Origin: Fonsecaea monophora
Lineage: Eukaryota; Ascomycota; Eurotiomycetes; Chaetothyriales; Herpotrichiellaceae
Direction: 5' to 3'
Assembly (NCBI RefSeq): GCF_001642475.1
Contig: NW_019173933.1
Location: forward strand, 124,001 to 188,000
DNA length: 64,000 bases
Shown here: positions 53,915 to 64,000 of the stretch, one piece after another
How positions within the stretch are numbered: the stretch's first letter is position 1
How the letters are laid out: the number at the start of each line of letters is the position of its first letter
The notes under the pieces: generated by a model
Told to the model about the DNA's origin: nothing
The model's database searches: none
Seen by the model: the letters and a program-made list of their open reading frames with translations, nothing else
Program-made: the position numbers and the translations under genes

Positions 53915-54892
53915 GAGACCAAACATTTGGACCAATTACCCTCCTCACACGTCACTCGTACTCCCTCTGATGGAGCCTGGCTCCTCGAAGCTGTGGACTC
54001 CTTGCTCAAGGGGTCGAGATAAGAAGTCTCAAACCTGTCACGGCTGTGTTTTGCCTCCGCTAGAGCTACGTGCTCCAGCCCTGAGTCGGGTCCAGCGCCA
54101 GTGTTCAGTCCCAATTGCGGTTCTCGATCGCCCAGGCACAAGCATCGCGGCACAAGCATGGGTCGAAAGCGCTACCCAGCAAACGCTTACCTCAATCCGT
54201 CAACGGATGCGAGCACAACATGTGCTTGCAATGTGCGGAGAACCCAAACTTCAACAAGGCTAGCTGGCAGGCTCCTCATGGAGGGAATACAGCACAGCAT
54301 ATCTCTGGTACTCCCTAGGAAAAGCCAGCACTCCAGTGCAAAGACGCTCAAAGTGTGTCGTCACGTCAGACAACAAGCCTCCAGGTGGCCACGTCCATTT
54401 GCAAGGCCGAATACACAAGCTTGTCATGATGCATCTACAGTATCTTGTATCTTGCTTGCGGAGACAGAGACAGAGACAGAGACAGAGACAGAGACAGAGA
54501 CAGAGACAGAGACAGAGACAGAGACAGAGACAGAGACAGAGACAGAGACGCAGACAACATCTCATGTCTTCCTTTCTTTTCACTGTGATGTTCATATGTT
54601 TGTATGTTCCGTCGCATCAAGCACCAAACAAGATCGCGCAACGCTCTGAGGACTTCTTCATTCGCAGCAGATCGTGCTGGACCTGTTTGGGGAGTCTCAC
54701 GGGTGGCTGGCTCCTTTCGGCTGGAGAAGTAGCCCCCTTTCGGCTCAGCCTTGTGCCAGTCAGTATCAAACCAAACGGCAACTCATTCATTGTATTGTCG
54801 AGGAACCATGTATTCAGGTTATCGTCATTGTCATCATCATTTGATTTGAGTTGGAATTGAATCGATAGACACGCTCACAAGAATCCGCAAAG
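53915..54892. other. Intergenic with a large hexanucleotide satellite
   Basis: Convergent 3' region of the DUF1275 and CTF4 genes. Frames at 54101-54860 on both strands owe their length to the satellite and are not coding. Confidence 0.6.
54461..54550. repeat. (GACAGA)15 satellite
   Basis: About 90 bp of nearly perfect GAGACA/GACAGA units. All frames are open on both strands (TETE, RQRQ and LSLS/CLCL runs), which explains several long spurious frames. Confidence 0.95.
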
Positions 54893-57524
54893 CTAATCTT
54901 CCTCGATCCCCATCAACCTTCGCTCTGCCACCTCCCTGATCTTCTCTTCCAGCACCGTTCGCCCCCATCGTCCTGCAACCTTCGCTGCAGCCTCGAGCAT
55001 CTTGCCGCTGCGGTCCTTGAGCAGCCCGACAATCTCGAGAGCCTTCATGCCCCTCTCCTCGCCTTCGCGACACTCCACGGCCAAAAGCTGCAGTAAGATC
55101 TTGTCCACTTCGACCTCCCGCCTCATAACCTCCGTCTTCTGCGAGTGGCTGGCTTTCTGTTCCAGACTCTGAACATGGTCATCAAGTAACCCCAATATCA
55201 CAGAGCTGCGCACAAATGCTTCTTCCAACCTGGCAGCCGCTGCGGCATTGGATTCTTCCCTTTCTTCTCCCTCGACATCCTTGCTGTTATCCACTGCCCG
55301 ACAGACCGGCAAGTTAAAGTCGAACTCTGTGAGTAGAGGCCGAGGAAAGTATGGAGTCTTGTCTCCGCCTTTGAGGATAATGCAGTGGAATCTTTGGTCG
55401 GCCACGGCAACAGGCCAGTACGTCTCTTCTTTCTTCCCATCTTTTAACCGGTCAAGCGACCTCGTGTCAAGCAGTGGCACCCATTTGGCCTGCCCAAGAC
55501 TACGCCAGTGCATAAGTGTCAAGAGCACACCATTGCTGTCGTAGATACACGGGTCTCCTGAATCACTCCAGAAGAGGTTCTTTAAGCTCACTTCCTCATC
55601 GTCAGAGTCCGGTGGGACGGTGCCCAGCGCGAGGACATCTTCGTTTTGACAACTCTCGTCTCGGCGCACATTGTCAATGCTGTAATTAAGCTGGGTGCAC
55701 CCGTCGGCACCGACAGGGCCATTTCCAACTGTCATAACATAATCACCCCATGCGGCACATGTGACAGCAGGAGTACTTTTCATACGCCAAATCCGAACGG
55801 GTGTCCCAAACAACGTCCATACCCGTACATAGTTCTTGTTGGTGACAGCCACGACATATCTGCTGCTGAGAGCAATGCAGATTGCTTCCTCGCCGTCAGG
55901 CAAGTTGATGCGCATCTCGGACCGTGTGGTCCAGGTTTCGTGAGGTCGGTAGAAGATCACTGCGGGTTGGCCGTCCCGTGGAGGACTAGAGAACAGTGTC
56001 CCATTTTCGTTCAAGCATGCTTTGTCGTAGAGGAAGGCGTCAGTAAAATGGAAATCTCGGTACATCTCGCGGTCATAGAATTCCACCGTCACCGTATGAT
56101 GAGTGTCCTGGTCCACGGTCCAGACAAACCCAATCAAATTGAGACACAGGTATTTGCGGTTGCCTTTCCAAGGGGTTGCTCCTGGTTGAAATGGCTCATG
56201 GACCTGCGGTTGCCAGGAGTCCTGCTTGTTGCGCTTTGGCAAAGAGTGTGTTATGTCTCCAAGATGTCCATTGGTCCTCTTGCCGTTTTCGTTGATATAC
56301 CCTGCACCATCGTCGTCTTCTATCCAATCGTATTCTTCTTCCGGTCCGAGAAGCTCGTCGAGGCTGTCAGGAGTAGTTGCCCGCTTTGCTTGACCATTGA
56401 CGAGTGGTTTCCGGCCATTCACGACTGCAGCTCTCTCAAGCAGCGGATCGTGGAAAAAGGGAGCCCCGACTTTGGGTCCTTTGAGCAACTTGACGTGGGC
56501 TTCGTCTTTGAGAAACTCCGGAATGATGAAGACTTCACCGTTCGAAGTCGTCCAATTGAAGATGTTCTCGCTGTGAGTCTGCCACGCTACATTGAGGATG
56601 TTGGTGTAATTGAACCGTTTCAATGGCTTCTGTGTTTTGGTGTCCCAGATAATGAGATACTCCACGTCTGCCGAGGCTAACAAGGCGCCATTCGGTGACC
56701 ATGCCAGTGCTGTTATCTCTGCATTGTGCTCTCCCGAGAACGTCCGTTGGTGTGCACCGTCCTCGACTGAGACGACCTGGATATCTCTTGTTGCTGTTGC
56801 ACAAGCAAAAGCCCTTCCGTCAGGATGCCACACGCAGCGGGAAGTGGCTGTTTCAGCCGTTTCAAGTCGAGGGATAACGCCGTCGAACGTACGGGATAGC
56901 TTGGGCTCGGCGGAACTCATGTCGTAGACGTAGATGACGCCATCAGTGCAGGACGCGGTTAGATATTTGCCAGAGTGGTCGTATGTTATGTGTTTTATTG
57001 GTTTTGGGTGATCGCGCAGGATGAACATTCGCTCAATGTCGTTTCGATTGACGATCTTGATTTCAAGCTCGCTAGAGAAGTCAGAGATGTCTGCCAGGTA
57101 TGAACGAGAATTGACCTACTCGCTGGACACTGCTACCCATTCTTCGTCCGGGGAGAGTGCAATATCTCTAATAGGAAGTGTGGTCCTGACAAGCATCTGT
57201 TTGAAGTCTCCAGACGGGACTGCATATTCACACACTGTTCCATCTTCGCAGCCAAAGATGGCGTAGTCATTCTGTTCCCAGTCAGCCGACTTCACCCTGT
57301 CAATGTTCTTTCCGCTGGCGGCACCGTACTCCTGAAGCAATAGCAAATGTCTCTGCATGAGTCGAGGGTAGCAAGTCGGGTTCGCCGTTGTCGTTAGTCC
57401 TGAAGGACCGAGCAAAGTCTCCAATGCCAGCCACGGTCAACCTCTGACCATCGGGCGAATAGTGGAGGTAGGTAGGGCCGGGGGGTTGCGCAGGGCGGCC
57501 AGGGAATGGAGGTCTCTCTGGCAT
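54893..57524 (-). CDS. CTF4: DNA-replication protein Ctf4 / sepB / WDHD1, 841 aa
   Basis: Exons are 57330-57524, 57120-57271 and 54893-57071 (introns 58 and 48 nt; 842 codons). ATG 57524 starts MPERPPFPGRPAQPPGPTYLHYSPDGQRL. The first about 300 residues are a WD40 propeller (DGTVCEYAVPSGDF; LPIRDIALSPDEEWVAVSS; HITYDHSGKYLTASCTDGVIYVYD; EITALAWSPNGALLASAD). The second propeller and helical SepB domain follow (KYLCLNLIGFVWTVDQDTHHTVTVEFYD; SSRYVVAVTNKNYVRVWTLFG). Ctf4 trimers link the CMG helicase to Pol alpha; Aspergillus sepB mutants are septation- and replication-defective. The C-terminal HMG box of animal WDHD1 is missing, as usual in fungi. Two MluI-type boxes lie about 115-130 bp upstream of the ATG. 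Confidence 0.95.
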
Positions 57525-58580
57525 CGTGACTATGTGTATCAAAGCAATGCTCACTTGTTCAGAGGTGTTCGCTGAGACTGCGGTCAATGACAAAAGAGCA
57601 ATTAATTATCTGTGCTAGTCGCGTGGCCCCATGCACAGACGCGTCGACGCGTCGACGATCTTCCGAAGTTGAACCGTGTCTCCACTCAGCTACTATAAAC
57701 CCCGCATCTCATTGAGAGCGTCGAGGCCTTGAGATACAGATATCTGCGTACAGCTACCATACATGGGATATACATATTGAGCAGGACTGTGTTTGCATCA
57801 GAGTCAAATTCTCTGAAGATTATTACTAATACATTACGTTGAAGCAAAAAGTCTATCATCATGTTCAAACATAAGACCCGATTGTCTGAGCAGATCCGCC
57901 CCATATGTAGCCCTCATATCAAACCGAATCTATCTCATCATATTGCTTGTCGAGTAGTCTTTGGTTTTCGTTATTAGATAAATAGCGCGCTGCAATTTGC
58001 TGGCGCCCGTCGTTCATGGGGGATACTCAGCGGATGTTCGCTAGGGAGAAGTATATGTGGCTATCGCTGCTTGTCGATCTTCTCAGAAAGGGATGGAAAT
58101 GAGACCTGCGTTGGCGGCCAGGGTGAGAGCGCAGACAATGTGATATCGTCTTACTCAAGCAAAGGCTCTATAAAGCGACGGGAGCACCGACCGCAGACAA
58201 GAGCCTTGTCGGGGATGAGCGCAGTCAGTTGGACTTATGATTTCGAGCTGCCGGATTGGCCACGCCTCAATCCGCGGTGTTGAAGAAAGATAATTGGCGG
58301 CGAGTCTGCCAATATGCAAGGGGGAGCTGTGGCATGGGTCAGATGGGATGAGCAGCCATAATTGGCTCTCCCTCAATACATAATAGTCGTTAACAATATC
58401 CATCCTTGAGGCGGCGTCTGCCATCAGGAGTGGGAAATGGTGAGATAGGTGCCACGGCACGACCTGGTAACACTTCGGCATACTGCTGGATATGATCGGC
58501 TGGTTCATGACACTAGATTTGAGAAGAAGCCACAGTTGGCGCACAGATTTTCGTATCCAGTGAGTGACCACGGAGACCTC
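57525..58580. other. Upstream region of CTF4 and 3' flank of the lipase gene
   Basis: No gene recognised. The proximal 150 bp is the CTF4 promoter; the remainder, about 900 bp, has only short frames without features. Confidence 0.5.
57639..57652 (-). promoter_or_regulatory. Tandem MluI cell-cycle boxes upstream of CTF4
   Basis: Two ACGCGT sites (57639-57644 and 57647-57652) spaced 8 bp apart, 115-128 bp before the CTF4 start codon. ACGCGT is the MBF binding site of S-phase genes in yeasts, so G1/S-specific expression of this replication gene is likely. Confidence 0.65.
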
Positions 58581-59804
58581 TCAGGTTTCCGGCGGCGTTT
58601 TCATCGCGGGCGGATCAGAAGGAGGATAGAGACACTGGCGGATATGCGATATGACATCCTGGACATAGTCTCGAGCTTGGGGAAGCGCTCTATCCAGGTG
58701 CATGAAGTGGTGTGGCATGCCATTGAACCTTCGTAGGATAATCTTGTTGCCCGCTTCCTCAACTTTCTTAGCATATGCTTCTGCCTCATCCCTCAAAGGG
58801 TCAATCTCTGCCGTGGCCACATACGTGATGGGAGCCAAGTTCTTGAAATCTGGAGCATTCATGGCATCGGCAAACCACGATATATCTCGCTTCTGTTCCT
58901 TGGGCTTTGTTCCCAGGTGTTGACTCGACAAGGACATCCACTTGAAAGTATCGAACCATTTCAATTTCTCCCAGTTGAGGAGGGGAGCGAACTCGGCTTC
59001 CCTCATACTCGGCCAAGGGCTCATGTCTGGTGTTGCGTACTTCCTTACGTCACTGATAGTAGGTGTCGCAACAACCACGCCCTTCAATTTGTCTCCAAAC
59101 CCACCGTCACGGAACAGATGGTTTAGAATCAGAGCGATGGTCGCCCCAGAGGATTCTCCGCCAAAGGTCATGTTTGTAGAATCGATGGAGAATGTCTTGT
59201 GGTTGGCTAGGATGTGTCCGACAGCTGTGAGACTGTCCATGATGCCGATGGGAAAGGGATACTCGGGGATCAGCCGGTATTCAATATCGATAACGCAACA
59301 GGGAACGGCAGCGCAGATGTGGTGGCAGATGTGTGCGTCGGTCTCCAGGTCACCGACTGCCCAGCCTGACCAGAGTGTCAGCAAAGATAATGGTCAACAC
59401 GGTTGTAGATGGACTCAGTTACCTCCGCCATGGAAATTGAAATGGACGGGCCACACTTTGCGCTGCCCTGGCTCTTCACCCGGTGGGACGTAAACCCGTA
59501 CATTGATATCCCCAGGATATTTATTCCAACCTGGTACTTGGGTTTCCCCAATTCCTCCTACACCAGATGGCGGTGCTGCAGCATATGAATATAAGGCTGA
59601 ATAGTTCTGGCGCACCACTGTCAGGTCGGTGGATGAGGGGGGTCCGTTCGCGATATAATCATTGTATAGTTTCACAAAAGCGGGATCGAGCTTGTCAATC
59701 ACCGAGGGATGAATGGGATTGCGCAGAGGAATGCCGGACGATTTGCTGTCCTCGTGTGGCAGTGTGCGGGCGTCGTGCATACGGACATCGTGGGTGGTGT
59801 TCAT
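58581..59804 (-). CDS. HSL-type alpha/beta-hydrolase (lipase/esterase, fold-3 family), 388 aa
   Basis: Exons are 59423-59804 and 58581-59365 (57-nt intron; 389 codons). ATG 59804 starts MNTTHDVRMHD. The oxyanion-hole motif FNFHGGGW is split by the intron (HGG G|W), the nucleophile is in FGGESSGATIAL near residue 196, the acid probably Asp in TAEIDPLRDEAEAY and the base His in GMPHHFMHLD. IEYRLIPEYPFPIGIMDSL is the family block before the elbow. No signal peptide is seen, so it is cytosolic; it should cleave short-chain esters or lactones. It is divergent from the Zn2Cys6 gene to the right, 770 bp apart. Confidence 0.93.
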
Positions 59805-60574
59805 CTTGACGATCGTTGGCGCATGATCCAGTTGCGCACGCTTCGACCTGTTGCGCCTTACTGGGTAATATGTAACAAGAGCGAGGATGGCAAGGCAAGG
59901 CGAAGCGAAGCGGGATTTGTACCTTTCCCTCTCGCTTCTTCAGATCTCCATGATCTGAGCGACCGAAAGAAAGGGAAAAAGGTCACAAGGTAGAGACCAG
60001 ACACTGTAAGCGCATGGCCGAGTGCTGCCGGAAAGAGGGACGACTTGTCTCGCTCGCTCGCGTGTGTTCCCAGTAAGATGAGAAGAGCTGATATTTTCTG
60101 ACAACTGTGGTGGGTGTGATTGGCGGCGACGAAGGATTTCGACTAGAGGAAGCAAGGATATGATTGGGCTTGAAGTCCGTAGGTACAAGAAGCGAGAGAA
60201 TCAAGAGGAACGGGCGAAAATGGAGGGATGGAGGGATGGCGGGATGAATGGTGGGTGGGTGGGTGGGTGCGTCATGGAAAGTCTGCGCAGGGAGCGGCAT
60301 GCAGGTTGCAGCCCGCCCGCGCCTGTTTCTCTCTACCGACTCGGTGTCCACCAACTGCATCTTGTTCCCTTGAATGCTCCATGCATCTGCCCATGTCTCC
60401 CATCGTCTTGTCCGCATTGTTCCCCGCCCGTCCAACCACACCACCGTGGGCCACTTTTGACTTGAATTCCCACTCATCCCAGTTACGCCTTGCGCCCTTG
60501 ATTTCCCTGGGTTCCGTCTTGAGTGGCCTCTTCCCTTGGCATCATCCAGAGATCCTTCGATTAATGATGCTTCG
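59805..60574. other. Divergent upstream region lipase / Zn2Cys6 factor
   Basis: 770 bp between divergent starts. It contains a GGATGGAGGGATGG-(GGGT)n purine-rich stretch near 60218-60265. No gene was recognised. Confidence 0.5.
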
Positions 60575-63164
60575 ATGGAGGCTTTCCAAGCCTTTGATGC
60601 TCAATTCAAAGAATTTGCCGCTCCCAGTGGACGCAAAGATCTCGCTTCGCGAGCCTGCGAAGAATGCGCAAGGTGAGTCTCACCATTTCCATCCTTTGGC
60701 GATGGCTACTCAACCAATTTGAATGCAGAAAGAAGATAAAATGTCAGTATGGCTCAACATTCGGTCGCACCAGGACAGCTCGCTGAAACTTCTCCCTTGT
60801 CAAGGTGACATGCAACGTCCAGCCTGTTCTTTGTGCAATCGTGTTAGTATCGAGTGCGTATATCCAACAGGGCGGAAACGATATATCCGGCGCAAAGATC
60901 GAGCACGGAAGAAATCAGATCACTTCTCGAAGTTTTCAGAAAATGGTCCCGGTGTGTTTGCGCTCTACTTATTGACACACCTGATTTCTTGACATTTTCA
61001 TGTCTGCATCGGGCTTGGAAAGCGAGGAAGCTAATCATTCTCCTTGACTCAGGGACTTACTTGTTGTCGACGGAGGGCTCACCCCCAAGGACTGTTTTGC
61101 CGCCGTCTGCCACGCAGAAATCTCCGAACACCATCAACAATCTGGATCAGTCAGAGCAGGTGAACCGCAGTGGACAGTCGCGAGATGTGCCACCAGCACA
61201 ACAAGGGTCTGATTGTATGAATGTTGACAATATGCCCTTCGACCTTTCTCTTTCACCGCTTGGGCCGGAACCGATGTTCGACGTATATTTCCAAGGTCTC
61301 ACGCAAGGTGCAGATCAATATCGAATATTCACTCCCGGCTGGCTTGGAGCTGAAGGAGCTGAAGAGACACACCACCTGAATCAAACCCCAATATCCATGG
61401 CCCCTTCTATTGGTAATGGTACGGTTGTCGAGGGTTCCCTCGGGAGCGACGACGTCCACGGAAGGCGCTCCTTTGCTGCCGCCAGCGAGCCGGCAGAGTC
61501 TGTGCACACTTTGGCGAGTTATGACAAGCCTGACCTCTTTTCGATCGACATTCCTCCCGCCATCGCGGAGCATCTGTATGTAAGATCAGCATCTGTGAAG
61601 TCGCTTCCTAACAGGATGTCAGGTTAGAGCTCTACTTCCAAAAAATACAACCAGCGCTGCCTCTTCTTCATCGCCCGAGATTTCTTGCCTCGTTACCAGC
61701 AGCAGGTCAAGTTGAACACCAACGCTACCAGAACCTCGACCTTGAGTCTGCTCTCTTGCTGAATGGTATCTTCGCTTTAGCAGCCCGATTCTCAGAGAAG
61801 ACGGACTTCTGGACTTGCGAACCGAAGATGCGGGGGGAGGCCTTCGCCAAAAAAGCTCAAGCCCTATGTGATCTAGGCTCTCGGGATGAGGACGAAGACC
61901 ATCTGACCATGAAATATCTACACGGCTGCATACTTCTTACATATTACCAGCTGTCGTCACGCCCGTCATTTCGAGCTTGGGTGGGAGTCGGACTCTGTTG
62001 TCGGCTGGCATACGCGCTATGTGTTCATCAGGTCGACCGCGACAGCGAATCCTTACCTCCAGACGCTCAGATATCCGTAGAGGACTGGTGCGACAAAGAG
62101 GAACGACGACGAGCATGGTGGGTCATTTTCCAGATGGACAATTTCGCAAGCGTGATTGGAGCTCGACCATTTAGCCTTGACATGAAGAGATCAGACGTTT
62201 GGCTGCCAGTGTCCGACGAAGCTTGGTTTGATCTCCGACCAGTGGGATCGGCGCCCATATCATCGAAAGGTCCTGCAGCCGCCTGGAGGAGTCTTTTGGA
62301 CACCGAAAACAAAGATGCATACGCGTGGTATCTCGTGGGCAATTTTCTTCTACGGTCGGCACAAGAGGAGTTTGAAAAGCGAGATCGTTCTTTGGGCAAT
62401 CTCAAAATCCTTCAGTCCGCCATCCACTGCTTTTGCCTCAGTCTACCTCCAAACTTGAGGATGAAATCGAAAAATTTGGACTTTGCAGAAAACAGTTTCA
62501 GGGACAAGAACTGGATCATCGCCATGCATTTCATCATCCATAGGTAAGAGCACAAACGCCACGCTGTGTGACGGGAGATCTAAGTCTGACCCGTCTTTTT
62601 CATACTAGCAATAATATCATCGTCAATCTTGGACTCTACGCCGAAGGGCTGAAAAATCAAGGCTCTATAATGTCCGATGTATCGCCTGTCCAGGATGAAT
62701 CGACCAGTCTCGAGATGTCTGCTGGGAGCCCTGCCCAGCAATGTGGCAAGGTGTTGAGAGACCAGATCAGCGTAGTACGTATGTGGACGCCTGATTTCAT
62801 TGCCCTCGCATCGCCTTTTATCACCGCTGCCATTGTTGGCCCAGCCGCAGCACACTCCGCCGATCGCTCTCTTCTCGAATCGGATGTACGGGACGAAGCT
62901 CTTGCAGCTCTCGACGGCAACCTTCTCGACTTGGTCTTGCGGCGATTTTCAGAATACTGGGGGATTGGACAATTTTGCCTTGGTGAGTGCTGGCATTGGC
63001 ATGGGCGGGTCCTGTTTCTGACGTGCTTAGATCTGTTGCAAGTGCTTGACACAGCTGAGCCATTGGAGGCATTAAAACTGAAAGGGTATCCGTCTACATG
63101 GGTACAGAGCATCTTGAAACGAGCACAGTTTCTAAAATCGGGGTCAAGTCGACATGTCACTTGA
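60575..63164 (+). CDS. Zn2Cys6 transcription factor with fungal-specific domain; zinc-cluster splice junction out of frame
   Basis: Exons read by eye are 60575-60672, 60729-60746, about 60803-60951, 61053-61575, 61623-62543, 62609-62982 and 63031-63164. ATG 60575 gives MEAFQAFDAQFKEFAAPSGRK; the cluster is ACEECARKKIKCQ plus GDMQRPACSLCNRVSIECVYPTGRKR. The intron between these halves has a good donor (60747), but the only nearby AG is at 60803-60804; using it gives CAG then TGA. The exon needs to start at 60803 for 739 codons. The rest is intact: IAEHLLELYFQKIQPALPLLHRPRF, YLHGCILLTYYQLSSRPSFRAWVGVGLCCRLAYAL, and DKEERRRAWWVIFQMDNFASVIGARPFSLD of the fungal_trans domain. It may be a new pseudogene or use an unusual acceptor. 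It is the likely partner of the divergent lipase gene. Confidence 0.8.
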
Positions 63165-63649
63165 CACGGTGTGGCACTGCACTGCAGCTTTTCATTCTGC
63201 ACAACAGTCGGCCTATCTACAAATTGTTGCGCTCTGAGATGGTGGACTGATTCACCAACGGAAAACGCTGCATGATCGTCATGACAGGGTCATTGGTATA
63301 ACGCCATTGCTATGAAACATATATATAACGCTGCTATGTGCATATCCAATCAGTGAAGCATCTGTTGTCAGTCCAGTATGGATTTTGGACGTTTTTCTCA
63401 GTTTGTACATTATTCAAATGGTTCAGGAGAAGTTGTCTTGAAGTCGAACTACGCAAGTGCACGGCACAAATGCTTGATGAATTTGCGACCGGAAGCTCTG
63501 ACGGAACGGAGCTTCTGATGGCCATACAGCTGCGCTGGCCAGTAACCTGTTGATAGACATTTGATTGCGACAAGTCACTAAGTCGAATTTCGCTGACAAT
63601 CGTCGTTGAAACCCATTCTCACGCATCTGCCTCTTAACACTTACTCTAT
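63165..63649. other. Convergent 3' region
   Basis: About 480 bp between the stops of the Zn2Cys6 factor and the aminotransferase; no gene was recognised. Confidence 0.5.
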
Positions 63650-64000
63650 CTAACCTTCTTCTTCTATGATGTCTGCCCACTCACTTGATACCTTTCCATA
63701 CATTATATCATACATCCACTGGCGGAGAAGCTCGGTATGATACGTAGCATCGGTCTCCAGTTGGATGTTTTGCCCTCTGAAGTCGATTTGCGAAACGGCG
63801 GTGACGAACGCGGCCGTGCCCACCACAAACACGGAGAGGAGGTTGCCCTTTTCCAGATCAGCGAGCAGCTCGGACATTGTGTAATTCCTCTCAATGACCT
63901 CCACAGCCGCAACGTGCTGAGGGCCTGTAGCATCTTCCACCACGACATCTTGGTCCTTGGCGAACTTCTCCCGGGCGAGGTCAAGGACGCTCTGCCTCGT
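63650..64000 (-). CDS. Branched-chain amino acid aminotransferase, C-terminal part (5' end outside window)
   Basis: The frame enters from the right edge and stops at 63650. The visible 116 residues start TRQSVLDLAREKFAK and contain VVERN-like VIERNYTMSELLADLEKGNL, FVVGTAAFVTAVSQIDFRGQNIQLE and LRQWMYDIMYGKVSSEWADIIEE. This is the fold-type IV PLP aminotransferase end of fungal BCATs, which close the cofactor site and finish with the W-x-D-IMYGK-x-x-x-EWA signature. The enzyme transfers amino groups between glutamate and Leu/Ile/Val keto acids. Whether the form is mitochondrial or cytosolic depends on the N-terminus, which is not in the window. Confidence 0.88.
   Translation of the reverse strand, partial: TRQSVLDLAREKFAKDQDVVVEDATGPQHVAAVEVIERNYTMSELLADLEKGNLLSVFVVGTAAFVTAVSQIDFRGQNIQLETDATYHTELLRQWMYDIMYGKVSSEWADIIEEEG

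Noticed and set aside
54101..54860. Long frames of 111-182 codons on both strands
   Set aside because: Their length comes from the GACAGA satellite, which has no stop in any frame.
1..64000. CRISPR arrays, bacterial operons or intact transposable elements
   Set aside because: No direct-repeat/spacer arrays, no ribosome-binding-site organisation, and no transposase, integrase or reverse-transcriptase motif was seen; the DNA is eukaryotic with spliceosomal introns.

Overview
The window is nuclear DNA of a filamentous ascomycete (Pezizomycotina). The evidence is compact genes with introns of about 47-136 nt that have GTRNGT-type donors and CTNAY-type branch sites, Zn2Cys6 and C2H2 regulators with fungal-specific C-terminal halves, several MFS transporters, and housekeeping genes with clear fungal orthologues (RVB2, TAD3, LIN1, UFD1, CTF4/sepB). 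Nothing seen fixes the order. The mix of aromatic-compound enzymes and transporters would suit Eurotiomycetes such as Chaetothyriales, but that is an inference. No rRNA, tRNA, CRISPR array or intact transposon was recognised.

Layout. 0-0.6 kb is the 3' end of an EDC4-like mRNA-decapping enhancer. 0.9-10.3 kb is an accessory, heavily decayed block: a vanillyl-alcohol-oxidase relic, a FAD monooxygenase relic, a phytanoyl-CoA-dioxygenase-like relic, a dead HOL1-like MFS gene, an apparently intact inverted paralogue of that MFS gene, a truncated DUF2235 hydrolase and a short trace resembling a class II glutamine amidotransferase domain. 11.1-19.2 kb holds an unrecognised disordered 924-aa protein, an intact 4-exon phytanoyl-CoA dioxygenase and a 740-aa coiled-coil protein. 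19.8-28.1 kb has RVB2 (Reptin), a TRI12-type MFS transporter and a C2H2 transcription factor.

28.6-29.6 kb contains the remnant of an acuF-like C2H2/STAND-associated gene. Then follow a DUF202 membrane protein and a dense housekeeping stretch: TAD3 convergent with LIN1 and 45 bp apart, then UFD1, fructosamine kinase, membrane dipeptidase and an MFSD10-like transporter. 43-48.7 kb has two unrecognised proteins and a Zn2Cys6 factor. 50.5-57.5 kb carries a secreted carboxylesterase, a DUF1275 membrane protein and the CTF4/sepB replication gene with two MluI boxes upstream. The right end has an HSL-type lipase divergent from a second Zn2Cys6 factor whose zinc-cluster exon junction is out of frame, and the C-terminus of a branched-chain aminotransferase.

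How the genes relate: the 0.9-10 kb block looks like the ruin of a catabolic or specialised-metabolism island (oxidase, monooxygenase, dioxygenase, transporters). Two transporter or enzyme genes with adjacent regulators (TRI12 MFS + C2H2; lipase + Zn2Cys6) are candidate local regulatory pairs. Exon coordinates come from reading splice signals by eye. For all multi-exon genes except TAD3 and the last Zn2Cys6 factor, the exon sums are multiples of three with ordinary introns. No unmistakably new system was found. The best leads are the decayed island, the frame-breaking splice junctions and the two unrecognised large proteins.
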